A DNA stretch of 33,894 nt from positions 1 to 33,894 of the forward strand of contig CAMKEI010000023.1 in assembly GCA_946411525.1 (NCBI GenBank), written 5' to 3'. The translations under genes and the position numbers were made by a program. Origin of the DNA: an uncultured Clostridia bacterium. GTDB lineage: Bacteria > Bacillota > Clostridia > Christensenellales > Aristaeellaceae. Shown piece after piece: positions 7,472 to 16,132 of this stretch (the first letter of the stretch is position 1; each line of letters begins with the position of its first letter). The notes beneath the pieces were generated by a model. That model was not told the DNA's origin. It searched no databases and saw only the letters and a list, made by a program, of their open reading frames with translations.

Positions 7472-8878
7472 ATGAAACGTCTGGAATACAAAAGATTTTT
7501 CGCGCTGATCATCAGCATGCTTTTCCTGTGCTCTCTGTGCGCAGCCGTTTTCGCGGAAGAAACGTCCGCCGGGACGGAAGACGGAGCCGCTCCGGAAAGA
7601 ACCGATATTGAACTGACAGACCTGGAGCAGGTTGTCAGACACCGGCTGTGGGGTTTCTTCTGCGGATGGGCCGAAGGGGAAACGGACCGGCTGGAAGCCC
7701 TTTGCGCTGAGGAATGGAAAAAAGAAAACGGGGATCCCGTGCAGGCTCTGCAGGAGATCCTGAAAGACGGCGCACCGCATGGCTATAAGCCCGTCGGTTT
7801 TTCCGGAAAGGACGGGGATCCGTTCCTTACAGTCAGCGTGATCATGCAGCGTGAATCAGACAGCGGATATGTATACAGCCGGCATGAGATCGTATACCGG
7901 CGGGAACCGGACGGATACTACGCAATCGATCCGGGAGGAATCAGATCGGGCGAACCCGCGGAAGCCGTTCCGGAGCAGGAGCTGACGCTGCTGACGCCGG
8001 AAGGCATCATCCGGAGCTGTATTGAGCTTCATCAGGAAGAGGGCCTGTATGACCGGCTGATTCCGGTCAACGCCGCCGTTGAAAAGCAGGGCATCCGTGT
8101 GGAGCTGATCTCCGGCCTGGTTCAGGGGGAAAAGACATGGTTCATGATCTCCGTGCAGGATACGGAAGGGAAATACGGCGGATACGACCTCGAACCTACT
8201 TTCAACGACAATGCCGGTTCCTATACATCGGGCGGATGGGGGGAACTGTATCATGACAGGGCGGAGAACAAGAGTACCTATCTTTATTACCTGCAGCTGA
8301 GTCGTCCGCCGCAGCCTGAAGACGGTCTCCTTACCGTAGGCGTTAACCATATCCGGCTGAATGAAACGAAAAGGACAGACCTGGTTCCGCTGCTGAAACA
8401 GTACGGCAGGACGGAAGAGGGCGTTACACCCCCGACGCTTGAGCGCAGGATCTATGAAGGCTCGCCTGCAGTTCCGGATGATGTGAAGATCCTGGATGAA
8501 ACGGAACCTCTGGATATTCCCCTGTTCAAAGGAGTCTGCCTGACCGGAATCGGCTGGATCGGCAATCAGCTGCATGTGCAGTATCGCAACAAGGGCCCTG
8601 AATCCGTACCGATGCGTGACGGCTCAACCGGCGCCTGCTGGATCTGGACGGACGCTTATGTTTACGGCAGGTCGTATAATGAAATTGATGTCGATTACAG
8701 TCCGCTGAGATGGGACATGGATGATGACGGATGGACCGACCGGGATGAATTTATCGCCAGCATTGTGCCGGAGGATACGGACCGGCTGACGCTGGCCGCT
8801 GAAATCACCGTGACGGAGTCTGTCCTGGATGAAGGCTGGTATGTGCAGATCCCGCTGAACACGGTCAGCCGGGAATAA
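7472..8878 (+). CDS. Secreted protein of unknown function with an EF-hand-like loop
   Basis: 468 residues; I do not recognise a named family with confidence. Seen: a signal peptide (about 1-28, ending near VFAEE), then an acidic linker. A region at about 45-150 (one helix then beta strands, ending in DGYYAIDP) could be NTF2-like. A beta-rich region at about 190-310 vaguely resembles DUF4179 ectodomains of anti-sigma factors. A third beta region follows. Residues 415-426 read D-M-D-D-D-G-W-T-D-R-D-E, with acidic residues at loop positions 1, 3, 5, 9 and 12 and Gly at 6, which is a canonical EF-hand calcium loop. The start at 7472 is preferred over the in-frame 7376 because it follows AAAGGA (7457-7462) and begins the signal peptide; the upstream frame overlaps the terminator. 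It has its own promoter and terminator. Confidence 0.75.
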   Translation: MKRLEYKRFFALIISMLFLCSLCAAVFAEETSAGTEDGAAPERTDIELTDLEQVVRHRLWGFFCGWAEGETDRLEALCAEEWKKENGDPVQALQEILKDGAPHGYKPVGFSGKDGDPFLTVSVIMQRESDSGYVYSRHEIVYRREPDGYYAIDPGGIRSGEPAEAVPEQELTLLTPEGIIRSCIELHQEEGLYDRLIPVNAAVEKQGIRVELISGLVQGEKTWFMISVQDTEGKYGGYDLEPTFNDNAGSYTSGGWGELYHDRAENKSTYLYYLQLSRPPQPEDGLLTVGVNHIRLNETKRTDLVPLLKQYGRTEEGVTPPTLERRIYEGSPAVPDDVKILDETEPLDIPLFKGVCLTGIGWIGNQLHVQYRNKGPESVPMRDGSTGACWIWTDAYVYGRSYNEIDVDYSPLRWDMDDDGWTDRDEFIASIVPEDTDRLTLAAEITVTESVLDEGWYVQIPLNTVSRE

Positions 8879-8896
8879 CAATAAGAATAAGAACAA

Positions 8897-8929
8897 CGGC
8901 CTGCCGGTTTGCCGGCAGGCCGCTGTGTT
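8897..8929. terminator. Bidirectional terminator between convergent transcripts
   Basis: CGGCCTGCCGG (8897-8907) and CCGGCAGGCCG (8912-8922) form a perfect 11-bp stem with a TTTG loop. Plus-strand flank CTGTGTTTC and a T-containing minus-strand flank let it serve both the secreted protein gene and the sugar operon ending at 8949. Confidence 0.85.
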
Positions 8930-8948
8930 TCACTTAGAGAGAACAATC

Positions 8949-10076
8949 TCAACTGTCAATCAAACTCTTTTCCGTCGCGGGATCGAACAGGTGCATGACC
9001 TTCGCAGGGAAGGTGATATAGAGCTTGTTGCCGGAGACCAGGCTGGCACGCTGTTCCTTTGTCAGGTCCACGGTGGGGAGCCGGACGATGATCTTGTCAT
9101 TGTTCGCGCTGGACAGGTGCAGATGCAGTTCGCTGCCCATCATTTCGTTGACGTTGATCGTGCATTCGATGGCGTTCTCCGCATTGTCGAACAGGACGGT
9201 GGTGTGTTCCGGACGGACACCGAGGATGATCTCCTGAGAAGCAACTTCCTTTTCTGTCAGGACAGCATTCTGATCCTCATTCAGCGGGATCTTTACGCCC
9301 AGGACATCCACCTCGTATCCTGCGGAAGCCTTAACCAGTTTCGCCTTCAGGAAGTTCATCTGGGGGCTGCCGATGAAGCCGGCCACGAAAAGATTGATCG
9401 GGGTATCGAACACTTCCTGGGGCGTGCCGACCTGCTGGATATAACCGTCCTTCATGATGACGATCCGGTCGCCAAGGGTCATGGCTTCCGTCTGGTCGTG
9501 GGTGACGTAGACGAAGGTGGTATCGACCCGCTTGCGCAGCAGGATGATCTCCGCACGCATCTGGTTACGAAGCTTGGCGTCCAGGTTGGACAGCGGTTCG
9601 TCCATCAGGAACACCTTGGCGTTCCGGACAATGGCTCGGCCGATGGCTACGCGCTGGCGCTGGCCGCCGGACAGCGCCTTCGGCTTCCGGTCCAGGTACT
9701 CGGTGATACCGAGGATATCAGCCGCTTGGATGACCCGGCGATGGATCTCTTCCTTGTCCATTTTCCGGAGCCTCAGGCTGAAAGCCAGATTCTCATAGAC
9801 CGTGATGTGGGGATACAGGGCGTAGTTCTGGAAGACCATGGCAATATCCCGGTCCTTCGGTTCCACGTCATTGACCACCCGGTCGTCGATCTTCAGGGTA
9901 CCGCCGGAAATATCCTCCAGTCCGGCGATCATGCGGAGCGTGGTGGATTTGCCGCAGCCGGAAGGCCCGACAAAGACTACGAACTCCTTGTCTTTGATCT
10001 CCAGGTTGAAGTCGTGAACGGCCACGACGTTTTTGTCATATACTTTTTTGATATGCTCAAGTGTTACGCTTGCCAT
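8949..10076 (-). CDS. msmX: Sugar ABC transporter ATPase, MsmX/UgpC/MalK type
   Basis: A 375-residue nucleotide-binding subunit that powers a carbohydrate importer from the cytoplasmic face. Seen: Walker A GPSGCGKST (37-45), Q-loop Gln83, signature LSGGQRQR (135-142), Walker B VFLMDE (155-160), H-loop His193, and a C-terminal OB/TOBE regulatory region (about 240-375) with the VRPEH motif. Its length is normal for the CUT1 class. ATG 10076 follows GGAGGG (10087-10092) and lies 17 nt downstream of the permease gene stop, so it is the last gene of the operon. MsmX-type ATPases often energise several sugar importers, so its partner set may be wider than the two permeases here. Confidence 0.93.
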   Translation of the reverse strand: MASVTLEHIKKVYDKNVVAVHDFNLEIKDKEFVVFVGPSGCGKSTTLRMIAGLEDISGGTLKIDDRVVNDVEPKDRDIAMVFQNYALYPHITVYENLAFSLRLRKMDKEEIHRRVIQAADILGITEYLDRKPKALSGGQRQRVAIGRAIVRNAKVFLMDEPLSNLDAKLRNQMRAEIILLRKRVDTTFVYVTHDQTEAMTLGDRIVIMKDGYIQQVGTPQEVFDTPINLFVAGFIGSPQMNFLKAKLVKASAGYEVDVLGVKIPLNEDQNAVLTEKEVASQEIILGVRPEHTTVLFDNAENAIECTINVNEMMGSELHLHLSSANNDKIIVRLPTVDLTKEQRASLVSGNKLYITFPAKVMHLFDPATEKSLIDS

Positions 10077-10093
10077 TATTATTTCTCCCTCCT

Positions 10094-11041
10094 TTATCCT
10101 TTAACGGCTCCGCCCGTTACGCCCTCAACATAGTACTTCTGCAGCGCCAGGAACAGCAGGGTGATCGGCACTGCGACGAGTACGCCGCCTGCGCAGAAAC
10201 GGGTGAAATATCCCTGATAGTCATTCACATTGATCCACTGGTAAAGGCCGACCGCCACGTTATAGTTCGGTTTGCTGCCGAAGGCCACATAGGAGGCGAA
10301 GACATAGTCGCCCCAGGGGGCCATGAAAGCCATCAGGACCGTATAGATGACAATGGGTTTGGCCAGCGGCATGATGATCATCCGGAAGACCTGGGCACGG
10401 GTGGCGCCGTCGATCCGGGCGCTCTCATCCAGGGATTTGGGGATCGTGTCGAAGAAACCCTTGGAGATATAATAGCCCATACCGGAAGAAGCAACATAGA
10501 TCAGAATCAGGCCGGGCACCGCGCCTGTCTGGGTCAGGCCCAGCTGGCGGAGCAGGAAATACAGGATGATCATGGTCAGGAAGCCGGGAAACATGCCCAG
10601 CACCAGGACCACGTTCATGATCAGCTTTCGGCCTTTGAACCGCAGGCGGGAGAGCGTATAACTGACAGAGAGGACCATGAAGGTCTGCAGCACGGAGCAG
10701 AACAGCGCGATGATAATGGTATTGCTGTACCAGCGGAGGAAATCACTGCTCGGATCCGTAAGCAGCCAGACGTAGTTGTCAAGGGACCACTGCTTGGGAA
10801 GCAGATAGTTGACCATGGCCCCGGATTCCGTCAGGTAGGAACGGAAGGACTGGAAGACCAGGAACACAAAGGGCGCCAGCCAGACGATGCTGATCAGGAT
10901 CAGCGCCACATAGATGGTGGTGTTGATCCGGCGCTCGTGTCCTTTTTTACTGCGAAGGTTTTCCGGCTTGACTTCACGGATGACACCTGCCGCTTCATCC
11001 ACAACAATGTCAACTTCCGGGATTTTATTCTTGTCGCTCAT
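10094..11041 (-). CDS. Sugar ABC transporter permease, MalG/GanQ type
   Basis: 315 residues with about six membrane segments and a cytoplasmic N-terminal tail of about 40 residues. It is one half of the CUT1 membrane channel. The EAA coupling motif, which contacts the ATPase, reads ESARIDGATRAQVFRMIIMP. The upstream permease stop TGA and this ATG overlap as TGATG (11039-11043), indicating translational coupling. A GTG one codon earlier (11042-11044) is an alternative start, because the ribosome site GGAGG serves either. Substrate is not readable from the permease; GH53 upstream favours galacto-oligosaccharides and the divergent GH13 favours maltodextrins. Confidence 0.92.
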   Translation of the reverse strand: MSDKNKIPEVDIVVDEAAGVIREVKPENLRSKKGHERRINTTIYVALILISIVWLAPFVFLVFQSFRSYLTESGAMVNYLLPKQWSLDNYVWLLTDPSSDFLRWYSNTIIIALFCSVLQTFMVLSVSYTLSRLRFKGRKLIMNVVLVLGMFPGFLTMIILYFLLRQLGLTQTGAVPGLILIYVASSGMGYYISKGFFDTIPKSLDESARIDGATRAQVFRMIIMPLAKPIVIYTVLMAFMAPWGDYVFASYVAFGSKPNYNVAVGLYQWINVNDYQGYFTRFCAGGVLVAVPITLLFLALQKYYVEGVTGGAVKG

Positions 11042-12537
11042 CACTGGAAGTCCTCCTCATTCTTAACGGATGGGATCATGTTGTATACGATCAGGTTAAT
11101 GACCGCGGTCACCACAAACACCAGGATACCGATTACAGCTGCCAGTTTGTAGTTGGTATCGTTGACTGTCATTTTATACAGCCAGGTGATCAGCAGGTCC
11201 GTATGTCCGGCACCGCCCGCCAGATCCAGGGAGAGGGGTTTGCCGCCGGACAGCAGGAAGATCACGTTGAAGTTGTTGATGTTGCCGGTAAAGCTTGTCA
11301 GCAGGTAGGGCCCGGTGACAAACAGCATATAGGGCAGCGTGATCTTCCGGTACATCTGGAAGGCGTTGGCGCCGTCGATCCGGGCGGATTCGTACAGGTC
11401 CGCCGGGATGTTCATCAGGATACCGGTGGCGATCAGCATCAGGTAAGGGATACCGATCCAGATGTTGATCACGATAATCGTGATCCTGGCCCAGACGGGA
11501 TCGGTCCAGAAGGGGAGGGGCTCGGTGATCCAACCCCACTTCATAAAAAAGGTGTTGATCAGTCCATCCGCCGCAAACATCTTACTGACATACAGCAGGG
11601 AGACGAACTGGGGAATGGCGATGGTCATGACCAGGATGGTCCGCCACATCTTTTTCAGCTTGATGCCTTTCTTGTTGATCATAATGGCAACAAACATGCC
11701 CAGGAAATAATTCAGGAAGGTGGCGAAGAAGGCCCAGATCAGCGTCCAGAGCAAAACATGCCGGAACGTGTCGCCGTAACTGGCGGAATCCATGGCCAGC
11801 AGCTGGTTGAAGTTGTCCCATCCGACCCAGGTAAACAGTTTGCCCGGCGGCTGGTGGGTGGCGTCAAAGTTGGTGAACGCCACCAGGATCATGAAAAAGA
11901 TCGGCAGGATGGTGAAGATCGTGACGCCCAGGGTGGGCAGGGCGAGCATGGTCTTGTGGAACTGGGAGTCCCTCAGGGAATCCAGGTCGTCCTTGGTGGT
12001 CTTCAGTTTATGGCCGTTCTTCAGCAGCTCTTCACTGATCTTGTTCTGCTTGATGTTGACCCGCCAGGTATAGATGAGCGCCAGAATAAAGAAAATGGTC
12101 AGCACGCCGTAGAGCAGGATGAAGAAGGAGTTATCCCCGTAAATGGTTTTGCGCCCTTCCTTGTAGGTCTCGATCGTACCCAGGGTGGAGAGCTTGCCCA
12201 GGTAGTAGCAGCCGGAAAACTCCGCATTGGGCATGAACATGTAGACGTTGAATACAGTCTGGAATAGGAAGAACAGGAGGCCGCGGCCCCACTGTCCCCT
12301 GGCAAAGGAACCGAAGCCCATGATCAGATAGCTGAGGCGGGTCTTCCAGTCGCCGTCCCGGAAGGTGGTCACCAGATCGACAAGATTGTTTCCGATCCCC
12401 TTGAACAGGGAAACGAATCCTCCTGCCATTTTTTTCAGTCCGTTTGCGATCCCTTTCGGAAGACGGGTAAAGAAGGAGCCCAGGCCGCGCAGCATCTTCT
12501 GCGGTTTACTGAGTTTGAAATAATCAAGATCGGTCAT
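11041..12537 (-). CDS. Sugar ABC transporter permease, MalF/GanP type with long N-terminal region
   Basis: 498 residues, longer than most single-domain CUT1 permeases. The first 190 or so residues include an amphipathic basic stretch and two extra membrane segments (about 88-105 and 137-160). The canonical six-helix permease follows, with the EAA motif ESARIDGANAFQMYRKITLP. It forms the transport channel with the MalG-type partner, whose start overlaps its stop. The start ATG 12537 follows a GAGGGG ribosome site. An intrinsic terminator-like hairpin separates it from the binding-protein gene upstream, which probably lowers permease expression relative to the binding protein. Confidence 0.92.
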   Translation of the reverse strand: MTDLDYFKLSKPQKMLRGLGSFFTRLPKGIANGLKKMAGGFVSLFKGIGNNLVDLVTTFRDGDWKTRLSYLIMGFGSFARGQWGRGLLFFLFQTVFNVYMFMPNAEFSGCYYLGKLSTLGTIETYKEGRKTIYGDNSFFILLYGVLTIFFILALIYTWRVNIKQNKISEELLKNGHKLKTTKDDLDSLRDSQFHKTMLALPTLGVTIFTILPIFFMILVAFTNFDATHQPPGKLFTWVGWDNFNQLLAMDSASYGDTFRHVLLWTLIWAFFATFLNYFLGMFVAIMINKKGIKLKKMWRTILVMTIAIPQFVSLLYVSKMFAADGLINTFFMKWGWITEPLPFWTDPVWARITIIVINIWIGIPYLMLIATGILMNIPADLYESARIDGANAFQMYRKITLPYMLFVTGPYLLTSFTGNINNFNVIFLLSGGKPLSLDLAGGAGHTDLLITWLYKMTVNDTNYKLAAVIGILVFVVTAVINLIVYNMIPSVKNEEDFQ

Positions 12538-12580
12538 CAGGATCCCCTCTCTAACGGTTGATGATTCGGAAACGCTGATT

Positions 12581-12618
12581 CAAGAAAACAGGCCGGGGAC
12601 ATTGCTGTACCCGGCCTG
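12581..12618 (-). terminator. Partial terminator between the binding-protein and permease genes
   Basis: On the minus strand, CAGGCCGGG (12610-12618) pairs with CCCGGCCTG (12589-12597), leaving a 12-nt loop, and is followed by TGTTTTCTTG. The shape is that of an intrinsic terminator, but no promoter was seen between it and the permease start. It probably lets a fraction of transcripts through, giving excess binding protein. Confidence 0.75.
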
Positions 12619-12630
12619 TGGAAAAACGGA

Positions 12631-13836
12631 TTACTGAGCCATCGCAGCTTCGCAATTGGCAACGAAGGTGTTCAGCACTTCCAGCAGAGCGGCATCATCG
12701 GCATCGTCCAGCTTGTCAGCCAGGATGTCATCGCCGAGGCCTTCCGCCGCTGTCCAGTAGCCGTTGGGATACTGTCCCTGCGGGATGGTGTAGGCCAGCT
12801 GTGCGCCCAGGGCGGCCAGCGCGACGTCTTCCTGAACAGCGGGATCCTGCTGGGCAGCCAGGTTGGAGGGACCCCAGAAGACAGCCTTATAACGGGCAAG
12901 CTGTACATCACCGCTGGTCAGATAAGCAGCCAGCGCGTCGCAGGCGGCGAGCTTCGCTTCGTCCGTCTGGGGCTTGATACCCAGCATCTTGAATCCGCCG
13001 AAACCGCTCAGCTGAACGCCTTTGTAAGCGGGCAGCTTGGTGGCGGCGTAGTTGTCACCGAACAGATCCTTGGCGGCGCCGGCATCCCACACGCCATCCA
13101 CGATCGCGGCCACGTTGGTGGCGGTGGACAGGGAGGAACCATTCTGGAAGGCAGGGCTCTTAGCCGCTTCGATCATGGCCTTCAGGGCGGTAACGCCCTT
13201 ATCGGAATTGTAGTTCGTGTTCAGCTTGACATAGTTGCCATCGCTGTCGGTGTCATAGGTCAGTTCGCAACCATAGGCGAAGAAGAAGGCGACCTGATAC
13301 CAACCGGAGTTGATCTGGAAGTAGAAGCTCTTGCCGGCGGCTTCGCAGTCGGCCAGGACTTTGTCCAGATCGGTCGGATCGGTGACAACGCTCTTGTCGT
13401 AGTAGAGGAAGTAGCCGTTGTCGCTGGTCATCGGGTAGGCGTACATCACATCGCCCATCTTGACGGCGCCGACGGAACCGGCATCGTTCTCAGCTTCAAC
13501 AACCTTGGCATTTTCGGGCTCGACTTCCTCGATGGCACCGGCCTTCACCAGGCGGCCCAGCTGGTCCTGGGCGAAGCCGTAGATGTCGGCAGCGGATTCA
13601 ACGTCGGTGATGACCTTGTTGGCGGCATCGCCTTCGCCGACGGGCTCGACTTTGACGGTCATGTCAGCATACTCGGGATTGGCGACCTTGAAGGCTTCAA
13701 CCTGTTCATTGGTGAAGTCGACCACATTTTCGGCCACCCAGACTTTGATCTCTCCGCTGAAGCCTTCCGCAGAAGCGAAAGACGCCAGGGACAGAACCAT
13801 AGCCACGGTCAGTACGATAGCAAGAATCTTTTTCAT
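12631..13836 (-). CDS. Extracellular sugar-binding protein (MalE/MdxE/GanS type)
   Basis: A 401-residue solute-binding component of the CUT1 importer. It captures oligosaccharides outside the membrane and delivers them to the permease pair. A signal peptide (about 1-23, ending SFASA) is followed by the family opening GEIKVWV. Aromatic residues such as those in SGWYQVAFFF and GYWTAAEGLGDD are typical of the maltodextrin/galactooligosaccharide group. No lipobox Cys follows the signal peptide, so membrane anchoring of the mature protein is not explained by lipidation. The ATG at 13836 follows a GAAAGGAAG site. It is the first gene after its own promoter and a LacI-type operator, downstream of the GH53 gene. 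Sugar specificity is inferred only. Confidence 0.9.
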   Translation of the reverse strand: MKKILAIVLTVAMVLSLASFASAEGFSGEIKVWVAENVVDFTNEQVEAFKVANPEYADMTVKVEPVGEGDAANKVITDVESAADIYGFAQDQLGRLVKAGAIEEVEPENAKVVEAENDAGSVGAVKMGDVMYAYPMTSDNGYFLYYDKSVVTDPTDLDKVLADCEAAGKSFYFQINSGWYQVAFFFAYGCELTYDTDSDGNYVKLNTNYNSDKGVTALKAMIEAAKSPAFQNGSSLSTATNVAAIVDGVWDAGAAKDLFGDNYAATKLPAYKGVQLSGFGGFKMLGIKPQTDEAKLAACDALAAYLTSGDVQLARYKAVFWGPSNLAAQQDPAVQEDVALAALGAQLAYTIPQGQYPNGYWTAAEGLGDDILADKLDDADDAALLEVLNTFVANCEAAMAQ

Positions 13837-13929
13837 GGGGATACTTCCTTTCTATTTTTTTGACGGGCAAACAACAACCAAAGGATGATACCAGAGGTTA
13901 TTCGTCTTGCTCCGTTCAATTTCGGGTTC

Positions 13930-13959
13930 ATTGTATCGCCAATGCCCTGATTTTGTCAA
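13930..13959 (-). promoter_or_regulatory. Promoter of the sugar transporter operon
   Basis: On the minus strand, TTGACA (13954-13959) and TACAAT (13930-13935) are separated by 18 nt. The first gene begins at 13836, leaving a leader of about 90 nt. Confidence 0.75.
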
Positions 13960-13994
13960 CAGGAAATTTTTAACAAACCATTGATTTTACGTAA

Positions 13995-14010
13995 TTGGTA
14001 TCGTTTTCAA
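13995..14010 (-). promoter_or_regulatory. LacI/CcpA-type operator (cre-like) upstream of the transporter promoter
   Basis: The minus strand reads TTGAAAACGATACCAA, a pseudo-palindrome around a central CG. Its inner 14 nt differ from the cre consensus TGWAARCGYTWNCW at one position. It lies about 35 nt upstream of the -35 box and about 20 nt after the GH53 stop. It could be a CcpA site or the operator of a local LacI-family sugar regulator. Which protein binds is unknown. Confidence 0.6.
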
Positions 14011-14032
14011 CATCTTGTGGTCCGGAAGTGTT

Positions 14033-15997
14033 TTATTGCACAGAATTGAGCATCGCATCGTCGATTTTACCCCAGGCTCCATTCCCGGTTCCCTGGCACC
14101 TGATATAGATCCCGACCGTCACTTCACTGCCTGCCGGATGCGTAAATGCCGGGATCACGCCCTCATTCCATTTGTTCCAGCCCGTGATCGGGATCTGGTC
14201 AGAACGCGCGGCTTCCTGCCCGTCGATCTTCACATACGCATAGATATCTGTTTCTCCGCAGTCCCCGCCCATGACGGATACGGAGAACCTGAAGGTCCCT
14301 TCCGGCAGGTCCGGTACAGCCTGCTCCACCGTGAACTCCACGCTGTCCTGCGCGGCGCTCCAGAAATGCATATGCTTTGTACCGGTCAGGGAGTCGGTTT
14401 TCTTGTCCTCAACGTACAGTTCATCCGCTTTTTTCAGATCCGTGCAGCTCCAGCCGGCACCGCCGTCCTCAAAGCTGTAATCCTGAAGGTAATTATATTC
14501 GATCATCGACACATGGCATTTAACTTCCATGCCGCCGGCGTCACCGGTGATGACGTGCTGCGAAGGACCGTTTTCATGCATAGCCCGGTCTTTCGCCTCA
14601 GTCAGGTTCCAGGTGACCGGGACCGGTTGCCGGCTGTCGTCGGTCATGACAGCATTCACGGTTTCCGGCAGTACAAGTGGCATGTTCAGGTCACAGATGA
14701 GCTCTGGCTCTTCCAGCGCATCCGGAACCGGTTCAGTCTCGTTGCCGGTCCGCATCAGGCGGAAGACTTTCAGGGATTCCAGCGGATGCCCTGCCGCGTC
14801 AAAGAAAGCCTGGTTGTCCACGGCGCTGCCGCCGTAGTATTTCCCGGCGTCATCCGGGTCATAGACCGAAGCATAGCTGCTGGCCCATCCGGATCCGTAT
14901 GTTTCCCATTTTTCGTGATTTTCCTCCCAGCTGTTTGTACCGACGGTGATCCAGGCGCCTTCCCAGTAGCAGACGCCGATCCCGGCCGGGGTGCGGTTGA
15001 CGATGGTATCCGTGATGTCCCGAATGCAGTTGGCCTGGCCCTGGGGAGTGAAGGGATAGTTTTTTATGATCCCGCCGGCGTCCCCGACGGTATTCCCGGA
15101 AAAGTCCGAGTCATCCTCTGTCCAGGCGTAGGAGGTTTCCATGACCATGACCTTCTTGCCGTAGGTTTGGGCGATCTCGGTCAGGATCCCGGAGAGATTG
15201 TCCAGCGTGCCGTGCCAGAAAGGGTAATAGGAGGTGGCGAAGACGTCATAATCCACCAGGCCTTCCTTTTCATAATACGCCATCTTTTCGGCATAGGTTC
15301 GGTAATTGTCCGCTTTTTCCGGATTGGCAAAATGGAGTGCAATGAGCGCATCCGGGAACACTTCCCGGCAGGCCTGCGCGCCAGCCTGGAGGATCCAGGA
15401 GATATTCATCCAGGTTTTTTCACCGGCGAGTTTCCCGTTGATCTCGTTGCCGAGCTGAATCATCCGCACTGGGATCCCGGCGTTCTTCAGCCGGTTCAGG
15501 CAGTCCAGCGTATATTCGTAGGCGGCGGCTTTTTTCTGCTTGATCCGCATTCCCGCCCAGGCACGGGGGACCATCTGCTTGGAAGGATCGGCCCAGAAAT
15601 CGGAATAGTGGAAATCAACCAGCAGGCTCATGCCGCAGGCGGCGGCCCGCTTTCCGATCTCCACGGCGGTATTGATATCGCAGTTGCCGCCGCCGAAACC
15701 GTGCCCCTCGTCATCAAAGGGATTGTTCCAGACCCGGACCCGGACCGTATTGATCCCGTTATCGGCGAGAAAGCGGAAGAGGTCTGTTTCGTTTCCTTCA
15801 TAATCATAATACTTTACACCGCTGGCTTCTTCCGACAGCACGCTGGAAATATCCATGCCGAATATGAAATCCTCCGGAAGGTTCTCCACCTTTTTCACAT
15901 AAAGCGCAGCGGAAGAAATCTCTTCCGCCGGGGCAGGGAACGCCAAAACGGACAGCAAAAGCGAAATGATGAGCAGAAAGACCAATGGCGATCTCAT
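14033..15997 (-). CDS. Secreted GH53 endo-beta-1,4-galactanase with C-terminal galactan-binding-like domain
   Basis: A 654-residue enzyme expected to cleave beta-1,4-galactan (pectin side chains) outside the cell. A signal peptide (about 1-25) precedes the GH53 barrel. Barrel hallmarks are FIFGMDISSV, NTVRVRVWNNP, LVDFHYSDFWADP, the acid/base Glu185 in LGNEING and the nucleophile Glu287 in VMETSYAW. A bacterial Ig-like linker (about 455-510) and a beta-sandwich resembling CBM61 (about 515-654) follow. The start ATG at 15995-15997 is preferred over the longer frame opening at 16048: GGGAGG sits 5 nt upstream and the signal peptide starts there. No terminator follows, so readthrough into the transporter operon is possible. 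This gene order recalls the galactan locus of Bacillus subtilis. Confidence 0.9.
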   Translation of the reverse strand: MRSPLVFLLIISLLLSVLAFPAPAEEISSAALYVKKVENLPEDFIFGMDISSVLSEEASGVKYYDYEGNETDLFRFLADNGINTVRVRVWNNPFDDEGHGFGGGNCDINTAVEIGKRAAACGMSLLVDFHYSDFWADPSKQMVPRAWAGMRIKQKKAAAYEYTLDCLNRLKNAGIPVRMIQLGNEINGKLAGEKTWMNISWILQAGAQACREVFPDALIALHFANPEKADNYRTYAEKMAYYEKEGLVDYDVFATSYYPFWHGTLDNLSGILTEIAQTYGKKVMVMETSYAWTEDDSDFSGNTVGDAGGIIKNYPFTPQGQANCIRDITDTIVNRTPAGIGVCYWEGAWITVGTNSWEENHEKWETYGSGWASSYASVYDPDDAGKYYGGSAVDNQAFFDAAGHPLESLKVFRLMRTGNETEPVPDALEEPELICDLNMPLVLPETVNAVMTDDSRQPVPVTWNLTEAKDRAMHENGPSQHVITGDAGGMEVKCHVSMIEYNYLQDYSFEDGGAGWSCTDLKKADELYVEDKKTDSLTGTKHMHFWSAAQDSVEFTVEQAVPDLPEGTFRFSVSVMGGDCGETDIYAYVKIDGQEAARSDQIPITGWNKWNEGVIPAFTHPAGSEVTVGIYIRCQGTGNGAWGKIDDAMLNSVQ

Positions 15998-16029
15998 GGC
16001 AGCCTCCCGTATATCTGTATTTTTGACTT

Positions 16030-16056
16030 CCTGAACGAAATATAGCATGATTCAGG
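16030..16056. promoter_or_regulatory. Inverted repeat over the GH53 -10 box
   Basis: CCTGAA (16030-16035) and TTCAGG (16051-16056) are inverted copies 15 nt apart, flanking the -10 box of the GH53 gene (16039-16044). This is a plausible operator position. No known consensus is matched. Confidence 0.35.
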
Positions 16057-16067
16057 GTGAATGGCAA
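16039..16067 (-). promoter_or_regulatory. Promoter of the GH53 gene
   Basis: On the minus strand, TTGCCA (16062-16067) and TATATT (16039-16044) are separated by 17 nt. The GH53 start is about 40 nt downstream. Confidence 0.65.
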
Positions 16068-16076
16068 CCGGATCTG

Positions 16077-16085
16077 TGATACAAT
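16077..16085 (+). promoter_or_regulatory. Extended -10 promoter of the GH13 gene
   Basis: TGATACAAT is an extended -10 element (TG, one base, TACAAT) 47 nt before the GH13 start. No good -35 is visible. It is divergent from the GH53 promoter, and the two promoters lie close together. Confidence 0.55.
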
Positions 16086-16132
16086 AGGGCCGGAAAGAAA
16101 ACCGGGAGAATAAAACGCAAAGGGGAAGCATC

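Noticed and set aside
10061-11152. 363-codon plus-strand frame opposite the MalG-type permease
   Set aside because: His/Asp/Gln-rich shadow of a membrane protein gene, with no start signal.
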